Assembly: GCA_037131165.1 (NCBI GenBank)
Contig: JBAXRO010000015.1
Coordinates: 1 to 35,839 of the forward strand
Reading direction: 5' to 3'
Source: WLNJ01 sp037131165
Lineage (GTDB): Bacteria; Actinomycetota; Thermoleophilia; Solirubrobacterales; Solirubrobacteraceae
DNA: 35,839 bases
Shown here: positions 13,805-22,059 of the stretch, one piece after another
How positions within the stretch are numbered: the first letter of the stretch is position 1
How the letters are laid out: each line of letters starts with the position of its first letter
Notes under the pieces: generated by a model
The model's input: the letters and a program-made list of their open reading frames with translations, nothing else
Told to the model about the DNA's origin: nothing
Databases searched by the model: none
Position numbers and translations under genes: made by a program

Positions 13805-16800
13805 CTAGTACTTGATGGCGACCCAGCCGGTCCAGCGACCGATGCGGTTGCCGACCCTCATCCAGCGGGGCTGCTTGCCGTTGCGGCTTACGTCCTTGCC
13901 ATTCCAAGCGAGGATGCCGTTCTGGAAGCTGATCACAGTCGGGTGCGGCAGCGAATCCAGCGGCCTCACCGGATCCACGGACACCTGAATCGTCAGGATG
14001 CGGGCACAGCCACGCATGTCGCCACCGGTGTTGAACACCGAACCGGCGTTCATCACCCAGAACCCGCCCTTGATCCGGGTCAGCTTCACCGTGCTCGTCG
14101 GAGTCGGGGGAATGGCACGCGGAGTGCAGGGGGACGGACTCGCCTGAACCGTCCAGGACGTGGATGCGGCCGGGCTGCGATTGCCCGCCGCATCGACCTC
14201 GCGAACCTCGAAATCGTGCGGTCCGACCGTCAGCCCCGAGAGCTGCACCGGATTGCCGGAACACGCTGCAGCCGCGCCGCCATCCACCCGGCACTCGAAC
14301 GTCGCAGCAGGCTCACCCGAACCGGCGTAGCCGATGCTGGCGGTGACGTCGGTCGTCGTTGCCGCCGGCTTCGACGTGATCCTCGGCGCAGGAGGCGGCG
14401 TGCGATCCACCGTCCAAGTGACGCTCGCAGCACTGCTCGTGCGACCGAGGCTGTCGGTCTGGCGAACCGAGACGGTATGCGAACCGTCAGGGAGACCGCT
14501 CACGTCGAGCGGGCTCGAGCAACTTGCCCATGAGCCGGAGCCGACCTGGCACTCGAACGTGTTGCCGTCACCGCCGGTGAAAGCGACCGACCCTGTGCTC
14601 GACGTCGAACCCGCCGCAGGCGACGTGATCGTCGGCGCCGACGGCGGCTGCAGGTTCAAAGTCACGAAGTACCCGAACGAAACCTGCTTCAGCGTCGGAC
14701 CGCTCGAGTACCTGAGCGTCGGATCGAGGACCACCCCAACCGTCGGGTAGTCGGTGTAACTCGGATACGAACGAATACCGCTCGCGTACAACTTCCCGTC
14801 ACTCGGGTCGAGGTAGTAATTCTCAGTCGCGAAACTGCTCCCGCCGAGCGGGTCGAAGCCGGTCACGCTGCCGGTCGTCATGTCGATCTCGGCGATCCCT
14901 CCTCGCTGGACTCCCTTGACGGAGGTGAAGCTGCCACCGAGGATCATCCTGTCACCTGCGAAGACGATGCTCGAAACCCGGTTCCCGTTGGAGGACATCG
15001 ACGTGGGAAGAAGATCCGGGTCGAAAGAGCCAATCGTGCCGGTTTCGGGATCGACCTCGATGAAGCCACTCGAATCCGTGGTGCCGATCCTGTTGAAGAC
15101 CCCTGCGAGGTACAGCTTGCCCTTGTAGCCGGCGATTGCCTGGACCGACGCAGTGGGACTGCAGTACGTGCCAGCCGTGTTGCAGCTCTTCATCTCGAGG
15201 CCATTGCCAAGTGGCGAAGTCGATTTGGCGCCTGTCGTCTTGTTGATTGCCAGCAGGGCTGATCCCGCGACCGCGGAGTCCCGCGGTCCACAGTTGCCGC
15301 TGGTCTTGTTTCCGCAGTATTGATCCGCCGACGCCGCGTAGATGTCGTTCGCTCCGACCACGAGGTCTTCCACCGGCGGTGCGCGGTTGACCAACGAGTA
15401 CCCACGACCGCTGGTCCAGGGATACGTCGAGAAGGGAGTTTTCACATCGGTCGAAGTGTCAATGCCGACGATGTTCACCGTCTTCGAGTTCGCGCCCGAT
15501 GACCCCTCGAACTGGAACTGCCCAGCCGCCCAGAGTGTGCCTCCGTCCAGCTTCAGGTCGTTGATCCCGGGCGTGTAGGTGCGAGGGTACGAGTTGGCGG
15601 GATCGGTGGACACGCTCTCGCTGACGAAGTTCCCGGCCACCTGCCGCGGGGCGAGAGTCCCATCGGTCGCGTCGAGTATCGCGAGGGACGTGATCGACCG
15701 GCTGTTGTTGACGTTGTCGAAGTAGCCGCCGACGTAAAGCTTGTTGTCGACCTTGACGATCGCTCGCACGCCCGAGCTCTTGCGCCGGCCGATACTCGCA
15801 ACTGGCGCGTAGTCGGGCCTTGGCACAAGAGCAGCCGAGAATGCGGCGTCCCTCGTGCCGTCAGCCTTGACGTGGATCAGGCCACCGACCGGCGTGCCGC
15901 CGACCGAGTCGAAGTGACCGCCGACGAACAGTGCCCCGCTCGAGGCCGACTTCGTGATCGCGCCCGGGATACCTTGGGAGAGCGCCGTTGAGCAACCGAA
16001 GACGGGAGAACTGAACCATGTCGGCGCAGGGTTGAAACTGCTGTTGGCAGTGCCCGTCGCGCTGTCGAGCGCCGCAACGCCGGCTCGGTCCGCGCCGCCG
16101 ATACGACTGAATCGGCCGGCAGCGTAGAGCGTTGAACCGTCGAGTGTCATTCCTACGACTTCCGGACTGCCGCCAGGCACGTTGTGACTCAGGGGCCCAT
16201 CTGCCAAGCAGCCCGCCGGTCCATTGATCCCCCTCGCGTTGACGTTGAACGACGTCATGTACTTGCCGGCCGCGAGGTCGTACTTGGCGATTCCCTCGCG
16301 GTAGAGGGCGTTGTTGGTCGAGTTTGGGTAGCCGTAGTACTTGGGAGTGCCCACCACCACGAAGGCGCCTCCGATGTAGACGTGCCCTGCCCCGTCCTGC
16401 ACGATCGAGCTGACACTCGTCTTCGCCCCGCCCGAGTTCCAGACGCCGACCGCTGTGGTCTTCGTCTTGTCGACCGCCTGGGTCGTCGGGCTCACGACCA
16501 TCAGGCCGCGTCGCTCGCCGTCGGCTGCGAACGACTGGGTCAAGAAGGTGCCGCCGATCCAAAGATCGCTGCCCACCTTCGCGAGCGCGGCGACCGTCGG
16601 CTTGTTGCACGAGGTGTCCTCGCACGGCCATTCAACCGAGTCCGCGGCGCCGTTGAAGGTCGCGTCGGAAGCGCCGGTCGCCGCGTCGACCTTGCCGACG
16701 CCTTGGTTGTCGTAAGCGCCGATCTTCGCGAAGTTGCCGCCGATGAACAGGTCCGAGCCGTCGACGAGCAGTGTTCGCACACCCCTGAACGGGCCCTCCT

Positions 16801-17458
16801 CGGGACTGGGGCGCGGCGAGGGGTTGCGCGTGACGTTGGCATCGAACCCGGTCTTGAGGGCGCCGGTGGTCGCGTCGAGGGCGGCGACGTCGGTTCGCGG
16901 GGAGCCGTTGACCTGGTCGAACAACCCGCCCACGTAGAGGGTGCTGCCGCTGCGAGCCAGCGTCCAGACCCCGGCCCAGGTCTCACCGGTGGTGCCGATG
17001 TTCGGGATGCTTGCCTGGAAGTCGGGGTCGAGCGACCCGTCGGCCTTGATGTGCGCGATCGAGTTCGCGGTCGCGCCCCCGTAACGGGTGAAGGAACCGC
17101 CCACGTACCAGCCGCCCGCACCGTCGTCGAGCACCGAGCGCACCTCGAGGGTGCCACCGTCGAAGGCCTTGAACCTCGTGTCGAGGGTGCCGCTGTCCGT
17201 CGGCGCATCACCCGAGAAGGTCACGTCCTTCAGTGAGAAGCCGCCACCGGTGCTGTCGGCGTTCCACGCCCGGAAGTTGCCACCGAGGTAGTGACCGTGC
17301 GCACCGTCGGATTCGACCGCCTGCACGTGACCGCCCGCAATCTCGCGCTTGAGGTAGTCGGCTTGAGCGGGCACAACGCCGAGCAGGGAGGCTGCTGCCA
17401 CGGCGGCGGCAGCCAGGAAGGCCTTGTGGACGGGTGTTGCGGCCAGCGGGTTGATCAT
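13805..17458 (-). CDS. Large secreted beta-propeller protein with Ig-like domains and novel C-terminus
   Basis: The 1217-residue protein has a signal peptide (about 1-33, ending VVPAQA). Residues about 35-930 carry many imperfect repeats of the type YVGGxFxxxxG...AxxDxxTG, with DGSLDPDF-type strands, reminiscent of delta-60/PQQ-like beta-propeller repeats. Two Ig-like domains follow (about 938-1025 and 1028-1115), each with a paired-Cys FECQVGSGSWASC or FECRVDGGAAAAC segment and joined by TVDRTPPPAP. The last 100 residues (MNAGSVFNTGGDMRGCARIL to WTGWVAIKY) match nothing I know. It should be secreted, with no LPXTG or lipobox, and its role may be adhesion or polymer binding. ATG 17458 has GAGGAG about 13 bases upstream. 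It is divergent from the response regulator gene. Confidence 0.88.
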   Translation of the reverse strand: MINPLAATPVHKAFLAAAAVAAASLLGVVPAQADYLKREIAGGHVQAVESDGAHGHYLGGNFRAWNADSTGGGFSLKDVTFSGDAPTDSGTLDTRFKAFDGGTLEVRSVLDDGAGGWYVGGSFTRYGGATANSIAHIKADGSLDPDFQASIPNIGTTGETWAGVWTLARSGSTLYVGGLFDQVNGSPRTDVAALDATTGALKTGFDANVTRNPSPRPSPEEGPFRGVRTLLVDGSDLFIGGNFAKIGAYDNQGVGKVDAATGASDATFNGAADSVEWPCEDTSCNKPTVAALAKVGSDLWIGGTFLTQSFAADGERRGLMVVSPTTQAVDKTKTTAVGVWNSGGAKTSVSSIVQDGAGHVYIGGAFVVVGTPKYYGYPNSTNNALYREGIAKYDLAAGKYMTSFNVNARGINGPAGCLADGPLSHNVPGGSPEVVGMTLDGSTLYAAGRFSRIGGADRAGVAALDSATGTANSSFNPAPTWFSSPVFGCSTALSQGIPGAITKSASSGALFVGGHFDSVGGTPVGGLIHVKADGTRDAAFSAALVPRPDYAPVASIGRRKSSGVRAIVKVDNKLYVGGYFDNVNNSRSITSLAILDATDGTLAPRQVAGNFVSESVSTDPANSYPRTYTPGINDLKLDGGTLWAAGQFQFEGSSGANSKTVNIVGIDTSTDVKTPFSTYPWTSGRGYSLVNRAPPVEDLVVGANDIYAASADQYCGNKTSGNCGPRDSAVAGSALLAINKTTGAKSTSPLGNGLEMKSCNTAGTYCSPTASVQAIAGYKGKLYLAGVFNRIGTTDSSGFIEVDPETGTIGSFDPDLLPTSMSSNGNRVSSIVFAGDRMILGGSFTSVKGVQRGGIAEIDMTTGSVTGFDPLGGSSFATENYYLDPSDGKLYASGIRSYPSYTDYPTVGVVLDPTLRYSSGPTLKQVSFGYFVTLNLQPPSAPTITSPAAGSTSSTGSVAFTGGDGNTFECQVGSGSWASCSSPLDVSGLPDGSHTVSVRQTDSLGRTSSAASVTWTVDRTPPPAPRITSKPAATTTDVTASIGYAGSGEPAATFECRVDGGAAAACSGNPVQLSGLTVGPHDFEVREVDAAGNRSPAASTSWTVQASPSPCTPRAIPPTPTSTVKLTRIKGGFWVMNAGSVFNTGGDMRGCARILTIQVSVDPVRPLDSLPHPTVISFQNGILAWNGKDVSRNGKQPRWMRVGNRIGRWTGWVAIKY

Positions 17459-17511
17459 CGGGGGACAAGCTCCTCGTTCGAATGAGACGAAGAGGTTGTC
17501 AGCGAGAATCG

Positions 17512-17542
17512 GGGGGAATCCGAAAATGTCGGGTATTCCCCC
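17512..17542. promoter_or_regulatory. Strong dyad between the propeller gene and the response regulator gene
   Basis: GGGGGAAT (17512-17519) and ATTCCCCC (17535-17542) are perfect inverted arms. Inner CCGA (17520-17523) and TCGG (17529-17532) extend the symmetry, leaving a two-base bulge. Arm centres are 23 bases apart, about two helical turns, which suits a dimeric DNA-binding regulator. It lies about 55-60 bases from both start codons, so one site could control both directions. The adjacent LuxR-type response regulator is the obvious candidate; binding is inferred. Confidence 0.55.
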
Positions 17543-17572
17543 TCATCGGATCTCCCCAGCCTCCACCCCCCC

Positions 17573-17578
17573 TATGCT
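17573..17578 (+). promoter_or_regulatory. -10 box TATGCT, leaderless promoter of the response regulator operon
   Basis: TATGCT ends 8 bases before ATG 17587 without a ribosome binding site. It supports this start over upstream in-frame codons near 17482. The dyad lies 30-60 bases upstream. Confidence 0.5.
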
Positions 17579-17586
17579 GGCCGCGC

Positions 17587-18294
17587 ATGCCCAATGCGAA
17601 GCCTGCCGCAGGCGAACACCGAGGCTTCGCTCGCTCGATCCTCGTCGTCGAGGACGAGCCACTGCTGCGGGATCTGATCGCGGGATCGCTCGAAGCGAGG
17701 GGCTTCGCCGTCAGCTCGGCCAGCTCACCATCCGAGGCGGTGCGTGAGTTCCGGGAAGTCGACCCGGACGGCGTCGTGATGGACATAGACCTCGGTCCGG
17801 GCCCCAACGGTTTCGATCTCGCAGAGCGGTTCACCTCGAGCGGGACCGGAGTGGCGATCGTCTTCCTCACCAACCTGCCCGATCCCCGGTTCGCCGGTCG
17901 CACCGCGGATCAAGTCCCCCGAGGGGTTGCCTACCTCCGGAAGGAGGCAGTTGAGGAGATCGAAGTCCTGATCGAGGCGGTCGACTCGACCCTGCGCGGG
18001 GCGGTCGAGGACCGGATGCGGCACGACCGTGACCCCGATCGCCCGTTGGGCTCGCTGACTCGCCGCCAAGTGGAGATCCTCCGCCTCGTCGCCCTCGGCA
18101 AGACCAACGTCCAGATCGCCGAACTGCGGGGCACCACGGTGAAGGCCGTCGAACGGACGGTCGCACGAGCGCTCACCGCCATCGGGATCGACGGCGAGCT
18201 GGGCGGCAACCGCCGCGTTGACGCTGCGCGCCACTTCATCCGGATGAGCGGCGCCCCCCTTCCGCTCCCTGACGGGAGCGGTTCAGGCTCGTGA
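17587..18294 (+). CDS. LuxR-family two-component response regulator
   Basis: The 235-residue protein has an N-terminal receiver domain (about 16-135) with the acidic pocket VVEDEP (Glu22/Asp23), phosphoacceptor Asp66 in VVMDIDLG, Thr95 in VFLTNLP and Lys119 in YLRKE. The C-terminal HTH (about 150-215) reads LTRRQVEILRLVALGKTNVQ then KAVERTVARAL, a LuxR/NarL-type DNA-binding domain with a somewhat divergent recognition helix. All key receiver residues are present, so it should be activated by phosphorylation. Its stop overlaps the histidine kinase start by 4 bases (GTGA), so the two are a cognate pair. It probably binds the dyad at 17512-17542 and may control the divergent propeller gene; that link is inference. 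Confidence 0.92.
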   Translation: MPNAKPAAGEHRGFARSILVVEDEPLLRDLIAGSLEARGFAVSSASSPSEAVREFREVDPDGVVMDIDLGPGPNGFDLAERFTSSGTGVAIVFLTNLPDPRFAGRTADQVPRGVAYLRKEAVEEIEVLIEAVDSTLRGAVEDRMRHDRDPDRPLGSLTRRQVEILRLVALGKTNVQIAELRGTTVKAVERTVARALTAIGIDGELGGNRRVDAARHFIRMSGAPLPLPDGSGSGS

Positions 18295-20096
18295 CGACCG
18301 TCGAGAAGGCCAGTCGGCCAGAAGCCGAGCGGAGCGACGGACTCGAACCGACTGCACCGACCAGCGGGAAGCTCGCCCCGCTCCGCTCCGCCAGCGCGTT
18401 TTCGTGGCCGGTGCTCGCCCTCTACTGCCCCGCAGGCTTGGCGATCCAGGTCAGCGGGAATCAATCGAACTTCGGCGGTTCATCGGTCGCATGGGTAGCG
18501 GCAGGGGCGATCGCAATGGTCGTGCTCTGCGCGATCCTCGTCGGGAGTCGCCGACTGATCTGCCGCGGCAACCGCGTGCCTGGAGTCGGTTCGGTGCTGC
18601 TCGCCTATTCCGTTGCAACGCTCGCACAGAGCCTGACTCTCGGACTGCTGTCGACACTCAACGGCGCCAGCGACGAGATCCATCTCGCCTTCCGCCTTTC
18701 GGGGCCTCTCCTTCAGGTACCGCTGCTGACGGCGATCGCGTACCTCGTCTGCCGCCACGACGCCCACCGCCGCAAGGTTGCCGAACTCGAACGGTCGCGA
18801 GCGCGGCTCCTCGCGATCGACCAGTCACTCGAGGTGGCGCTCGACAGGCTCGAGTCGGAACTCTCGGGAGCCGTCCGCTCGTCCCTCGAACCGGCACTCC
18901 GGGAACTAGACGTTGCCCTGACCGAGGCCTCGCGGCATGGCGAGGCGCAACCGGCGCTGGAGGCACTCGCCTCCCTCCTGGAAGACCGCATCCGCCCGCT
19001 AAGCCATGAACTGGCCGGCGACCAGCCCGCATCGGACCCGGCAGCGGAGCAGGCCGTACCGCCCCGGACTCGCGTCCCCTTGCCGAAGCGCTTCCACCTC
19101 GCTGACGGGTTCAGGCCGACATTGGTCGCACTGGTACTTGCGGTCGCTGCGATCCCGACAGCGATTCGCGACCTCGCGCCCCTCCACTCACTCCTCTACC
19201 TCTCGGCCTTCTGCGGCGGCACTTTCGTCGTGCTGGCACTCGTCAGGAAAGTGCTGGGCACGGCCGAGGCGCGTTCCGGTCCGGGCGTCGTGGCCGTCGT
19301 CGCTCTCCACGGGGTTGCCGGACGGATCGCCTTCGCGCTGGTCGGAGCAGCCGGGATCCAACGACCTGAGGGGATCGCGTTGGCCGCCTCGATGGTGGTG
19401 GCCCTGATAGGAGCGGCAGTGGTCGGTGACATGCTCGTCAGCGCTCGGCGAGCTGCAACCGAGGCGGACCTCGCGACCGTGACCGGTCGCTTGGAGCAGG
19501 CAGTAACGCTGATGCGGCGTCGGCAGCGGCTCGTGACGCGAAGACTCGCCTTCGTCCTCCACGGCTCACTCCAGGGATCGCTCCATGCCGCGGCAATCAG
19601 GATCCGCCAAGCCGATGACCTGACCGCCCGACTCGCCAACGAGCTCCGGGGCGACATCACGGCAGCTCTCACTCAGATGGACCAACGCCGACCGATGGGA
19701 GAGTCATCGCGGACACGTACGACGCTGGACGAGATCGCATCCGTCTGGGAAGGCGTGCGGACCGTGACGGCTCGGCTCGATCCCAGGACCGAGGCATTGC
19801 TCGAGGTGAATGACGACACTGACGAGGCGGTCTCAGTGGTCGTCCAGGAAGCCGTCAACAACGCCTTCAGGCATGGCTCGGCCAGCAGCGTCAGGATCGA
19901 GTTGACCGCTACCGACGAGCAATCGATCGCTCCGGGGCGGGAAATCTCCGTCGTGATCGAGGACGACGGCAGCGCAACGGGCGTCGACCGTCGCCCGGGA
20001 CTCGGGAGCGCACTGCTCGACGAACTTTGCGACTCGTGGACCCGCGAGCGCGATGGAGGGACGATGACGCTCCGGGCACAGGTCGCCCTCGGCTGA
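18291..20096 (+). CDS. Membrane sensor histidine kinase, unusual two-block architecture
   Basis: The 601-residue kinase has four membrane segments (about 37-54, 66-86, 99-121, 134-154), a cytoplasmic helical, probably coiled-coil region (about 158-255), and a second block of about four membrane segments (about 275-378). A dimerisation/phosphoacceptor helix follows, with His424 in LAFVLHGSLQGSL, resembling the HisKA_3 type, and then an ATPase domain with the N-box VVQEAVNNAFRHG (Asn523/524) and a late glycine box PGLGSALLDEL. The DDGSATG loop is looser than the usual DxGxG. It pairs with the response regulator directly upstream (4-base overlap). No extracellular sensor domain is evident, so it may sense membrane state or a partner membrane protein. 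Confidence 0.9.
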   Translation: MTTVEKASRPEAERSDGLEPTAPTSGKLAPLRSASAFSWPVLALYCPAGLAIQVSGNQSNFGGSSVAWVAAGAIAMVVLCAILVGSRRLICRGNRVPGVGSVLLAYSVATLAQSLTLGLLSTLNGASDEIHLAFRLSGPLLQVPLLTAIAYLVCRHDAHRRKVAELERSRARLLAIDQSLEVALDRLESELSGAVRSSLEPALRELDVALTEASRHGEAQPALEALASLLEDRIRPLSHELAGDQPASDPAAEQAVPPRTRVPLPKRFHLADGFRPTLVALVLAVAAIPTAIRDLAPLHSLLYLSAFCGGTFVVLALVRKVLGTAEARSGPGVVAVVALHGVAGRIAFALVGAAGIQRPEGIALAASMVVALIGAAVVGDMLVSARRAATEADLATVTGRLEQAVTLMRRRQRLVTRRLAFVLHGSLQGSLHAAAIRIRQADDLTARLANELRGDITAALTQMDQRRPMGESSRTRTTLDEIASVWEGVRTVTARLDPRTEALLEVNDDTDEAVSVVVQEAVNNAFRHGSASSVRIELTATDEQSIAPGREISVVIEDDGSATGVDRRPGLGSALLDELCDSWTRERDGGTMTLRAQVALG

Positions 20097-20178
20097 CTGA
20101 CCGCACGGCCGACCACCGACCGGCGTCACCTTGCGAGCCAAACCCCGAGGCTCTCCCTCGCTGTCGCAGCCGCGGCCG

Positions 20179-20202
20179 AATCGCCCGGAACGGCGGGCGA
20201 TT
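20179..20202 (+). other. Stem-loop between the kinase gene and tRNA-Thr
   Basis: AATCGCCC (20179-20186) and GGGCGATT (20195-20202) form a perfect 8-bp stem with an 8-base loop, just before the tRNA -10 box. It may end the two-component operon or act at the tRNA promoter. There is no T-run. Confidence 0.4.
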
Positions 20203-20204
20203 GG

Positions 20205-20210
20205 TAGGGT
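20205..20210 (+). promoter_or_regulatory. -10 box TAGGGT for tRNA-Thr
   Basis: TAGGGT lies 12 bases before the mature tRNA 5' end, leaving a short precursor leader. No clear -35 box is seen. Confidence 0.45.
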
Positions 20211-20222
20211 CGCACTTCACCC

Positions 20223-20296
20223 GCCGGAGTAGCTCAGCTGGTCAGAGCACCTGTCTTGTAAACAGGGGGTCAGGGGTTCGAATCCCCTCTCCGGCT
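20223..20296 (+). tRNA. tRNA-Thr (anticodon TGT)
   Basis: A full 74-base cloverleaf can be drawn. The acceptor GCCGGAG (20223-20229) pairs with CTCCGGC (20289-20295). The D-arm is GCTC/GAGC (20232-20235 and 20245-20248) and the anticodon stem CCTGT/ACAGG with loop CTTGTAA. The anticodon TGT is at 20257-20259, and the T-arm is AGGGG-TTCGAAT-CCCCT. The discriminator is T at 20296 and the 3' CCA is not encoded. Anticodon UGU reads ACA threonine codons. A second, partial copy of its 3' end lies at 21570-21604. Confidence 0.96.
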
Positions 20297-20298
20297 TG
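20263..20298 (+). repeat. Left direct repeat: 3' end of tRNA-Thr (possible att site)
   Basis: The tRNA 3' portion from the anticodon stem to two bases past the discriminator is repeated in the same orientation at 21570-21604. From 20271 to 20298, 25 of 28 bases match; a further 8 bases upstream match across a one-base gap. Confidence 0.65.
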
Positions 20299-20329
20299 TC
20301 TGGCGCTGCCAGGCCCAGCGCTGTCCCGC

Positions 20330-21523
20330 TCAGTGACGAACGCGTGACCGGAACCGCGAGTTCGCCCACGCGAGTACCCGCCTCTCGAGCAGGTACCAGC
20401 TCGCGGCTGCGATCACGAGGGTGATCGCCAGAGCGAGCAGTGAGATGAACGGGAATTCGGCAATTGGCGGTTTCGAGAACCCGTCGATCTCGACGATCCT
20501 CTTCAGGACGGGCACCTGCCAGAGATAAAGGCCGTACGACACCAAGCCAACCCAGACGACCGGCCTGAACCGCAGGAAACGGCGAGGCGCGCCACCCTCA
20601 TCGGATCTGACCACAGCGGGAAGGACCAGGGCTGTCGCGACGATGACCTTCATCACGCCGAGGATCATCACCTTCGATCTCCAGTCCTCCCCGGTCGGCC
20701 CGGTGGCAGCGGCCAACCAGCACATGGCCCCGTAGACCAGCAAGGCGCCAAGCCATAAGGCGCCTGACCTGCGGGCGAGCAGATCCGCCGGCCGCCTCGC
20801 CCATTCAGGTTTGGCGGCACTCAGGACTGCCATGCCCATCCCGGCCGCGAAAACGTCCAGGCTTGCCGGAAGCGCGACAGTCAAGGGTTGGATCGTGTTC
20901 TCCGTCGAGGAAGTCGCTATGACCACGAGCTTCCACCCAAATCCCACGGCAGCAAGTCCCACCAGCATCGACAGCTCGCGCCTGACCGGATCGCGCGACC
21001 GCGCGCAGGCCGCACCGACCAGAGCGGCCCAGAACGGGAGGAAGATGTAGAACGTCACCTCGACCGCAATGGTCCACGCCGCAGGCAGCGGATTGTTGAA
21101 CCAGAGCGCGTGACCGTCGTAGATGCCACCGAACAGGTAGGTCTGGAAGATCCCTCGAAGCGACAGGACGTCCGAGCGCCCCTCGATCAGGCAGACGACC
21201 GTCAGAGCGAGCCAGTAGGCGGGCACGATCCGAGCTGCCCGTCGCAACGCATAGCGCCTCAGGTCCGGTCCGTCGTGGCCGGCCAGCCGCGCGGCCACGA
21301 AGGGCCGGTAGAGCAGGAACGCACTGATGACATAGAAGAGCGCCACTCCGAGCACACCCAGACGATCGGCCCCGTTCGCCCAGGCGGACCCGAGGACGGA
21401 ATGGGACTCCACGAAGGCTGCGAAATCGCCCGCGTTCACGAACGCCCAAGAGTGGAACACGAACACCAACGTTGCGGCGAGCGCTCGAAGGCCATCGAAC
21501 AGGGGGAACCGCCGCCGTTCCAT
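20330..21523 (-). CDS. Acyltransferase family 3 (OafA/YrhL-like) membrane protein
   Basis: The 397-residue protein has the acyltransferase-3 layout of about ten membrane helices. It opens with FPLFDGLRALAATLVFVFHS, where the His after the first helix is the conserved catalytic candidate. It also has LRRYALRRAARIVPAYWLAL and AWTIAVEVTFYIFLPFW, a family hallmark. Relatives transfer acetyl or succinyl groups to surface polysaccharides, peptidoglycan or antibiotics. There is no C-terminal SGNH domain. The gene lies alone between tRNA-Thr and a partial tRNA copy, which suggests horizontal arrival. ATG 21523 follows TAGGCT by 6 bases, so the mRNA is probably leaderless. The acceptor is unknown. Confidence 0.92.
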   Translation of the reverse strand: MERRRFPLFDGLRALAATLVFVFHSWAFVNAGDFAAFVESHSVLGSAWANGADRLGVLGVALFYVISAFLLYRPFVAARLAGHDGPDLRRYALRRAARIVPAYWLALTVVCLIEGRSDVLSLRGIFQTYLFGGIYDGHALWFNNPLPAAWTIAVEVTFYIFLPFWAALVGAACARSRDPVRRELSMLVGLAAVGFGWKLVVIATSSTENTIQPLTVALPASLDVFAAGMGMAVLSAAKPEWARRPADLLARRSGALWLGALLVYGAMCWLAAATGPTGEDWRSKVMILGVMKVIVATALVLPAVVRSDEGGAPRRFLRFRPVVWVGLVSYGLYLWQVPVLKRIVEIDGFSKPPIAEFPFISLLALAITLVIAAASWYLLERRVLAWANSRFRSRVRH

Positions 21524-21529
21524 CCGCTG

Positions 21530-21535
21530 AGCCTA
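21530..21535 (-). promoter_or_regulatory. -10 box TAGGCT, leaderless promoter of the acyltransferase gene
   Basis: On the minus strand TAGGCT ends 6 bases before ATG 21523 with no ribosome binding site between. Confidence 0.45.
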
Positions 21536-21569
21536 CATCCTCGAGATCGTGCCAGCCGAGCCTCCGACG

Positions 21570-21604
21570 CAGGGGGCAGGTGTTCGAATCCCCTCGCCGG
21601 CCTG
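21570..21604 (+). repeat. Right direct repeat: partial tRNA 3' end (possible att site)
   Basis: This copies the T-arm and acceptor 3' strand of tRNA-Thr (20263-20298) with three mismatches and one gap. One T-stem pair is broken and no matching 5' half is found upstream, so it is not a working tRNA. Its minus-strand translation gives the GEGIRTPAP peptide common in spurious proteins called over tRNA remnants. Confidence 0.65.
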
Positions 21605-21665
21605 ACCATCCACCACATTCCCCTCAACCGCCCGCAGGCGATGGCAGGATGCGGCTGCGGCGACG

Positions 21666-21896
21666 TCAAACGGCGGCGACGTTGCCCGCCAAGGTCCAGC
21701 CGACGAGCGCGTTGGCGTGGCCATGCCCCATCCCGTGCTCCGACTTGAGGAAGGCCACGATCTCCATGTGCTTCTCAAGTCCGCAGTCGGCAATCACCGT
21801 GTGCCAATCGGCGATCGATCGTCCGTACTTCTTCTCGATCGAGGGGAAGTAGGACGCAGGCCCTTGCTTCGGCCACGGTGGGGTCTGTTCAGTCAC
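21666..21896 (-). CDS. DUF4287 domain-containing small protein
   Basis: The 76-residue protein matches the DUF4287 pattern: PASYFPSIEKKYGRSIADW, a short spacer, then KHMEIVAFLKSEHGMGHGHA and NALVGWTLAG. Function is unknown; members are small, cytoplasmic and widespread in actinobacteria. The start is GTG 21896, with GAGAAGG just upstream. The next gene upstream is the divergent MmpL transporter, 175 bases away, and the acyltransferase lies downstream beyond the tRNA remnant. The 21897-22071 gap holds the transporter -10 box and nothing else I can support. Confidence 0.88.
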   Translation of the reverse strand: MTEQTPPWPKQGPASYFPSIEKKYGRSIADWHTVIADCGLEKHMEIVAFLKSEHGMGHGHANALVGWTLAGNVAAV

Positions 21897-22059
21897 GGCC
21901 TTCTCTCATCCTTGCAGTGGGAGTGCCCAAGGGAGGAAAGGTTAATCGCCATCCAATCCCCGGCCACGACCAAGGTCGCGCCGGCCTCGGGCGAGCGTCA
22001 GTTCCCGTCGGTTCCACAGCAGGCCCCTGACCGGCCCGGGCGGCCCGCCTCCCATCGCC

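Noticed and set aside
16184..17236. A 350-codon plus-strand frame antisense to the propeller gene
   Set aside because: It mirrors a coding region with strong repeat structure and a signal peptide; the antisense translation is low-complexity.
20223..21604. An active integrative element
   Set aside because: No integrase, recombinase or mobilisation gene lies between the repeats; only a relic can be argued.
21533..21793. Small minus-strand ORF with a GEGIRTPAP peptide
   Set aside because: This peptide type arises from translating tRNA 3' ends; here it comes from the tRNA remnant at 21570-21604, so it is not a gene.
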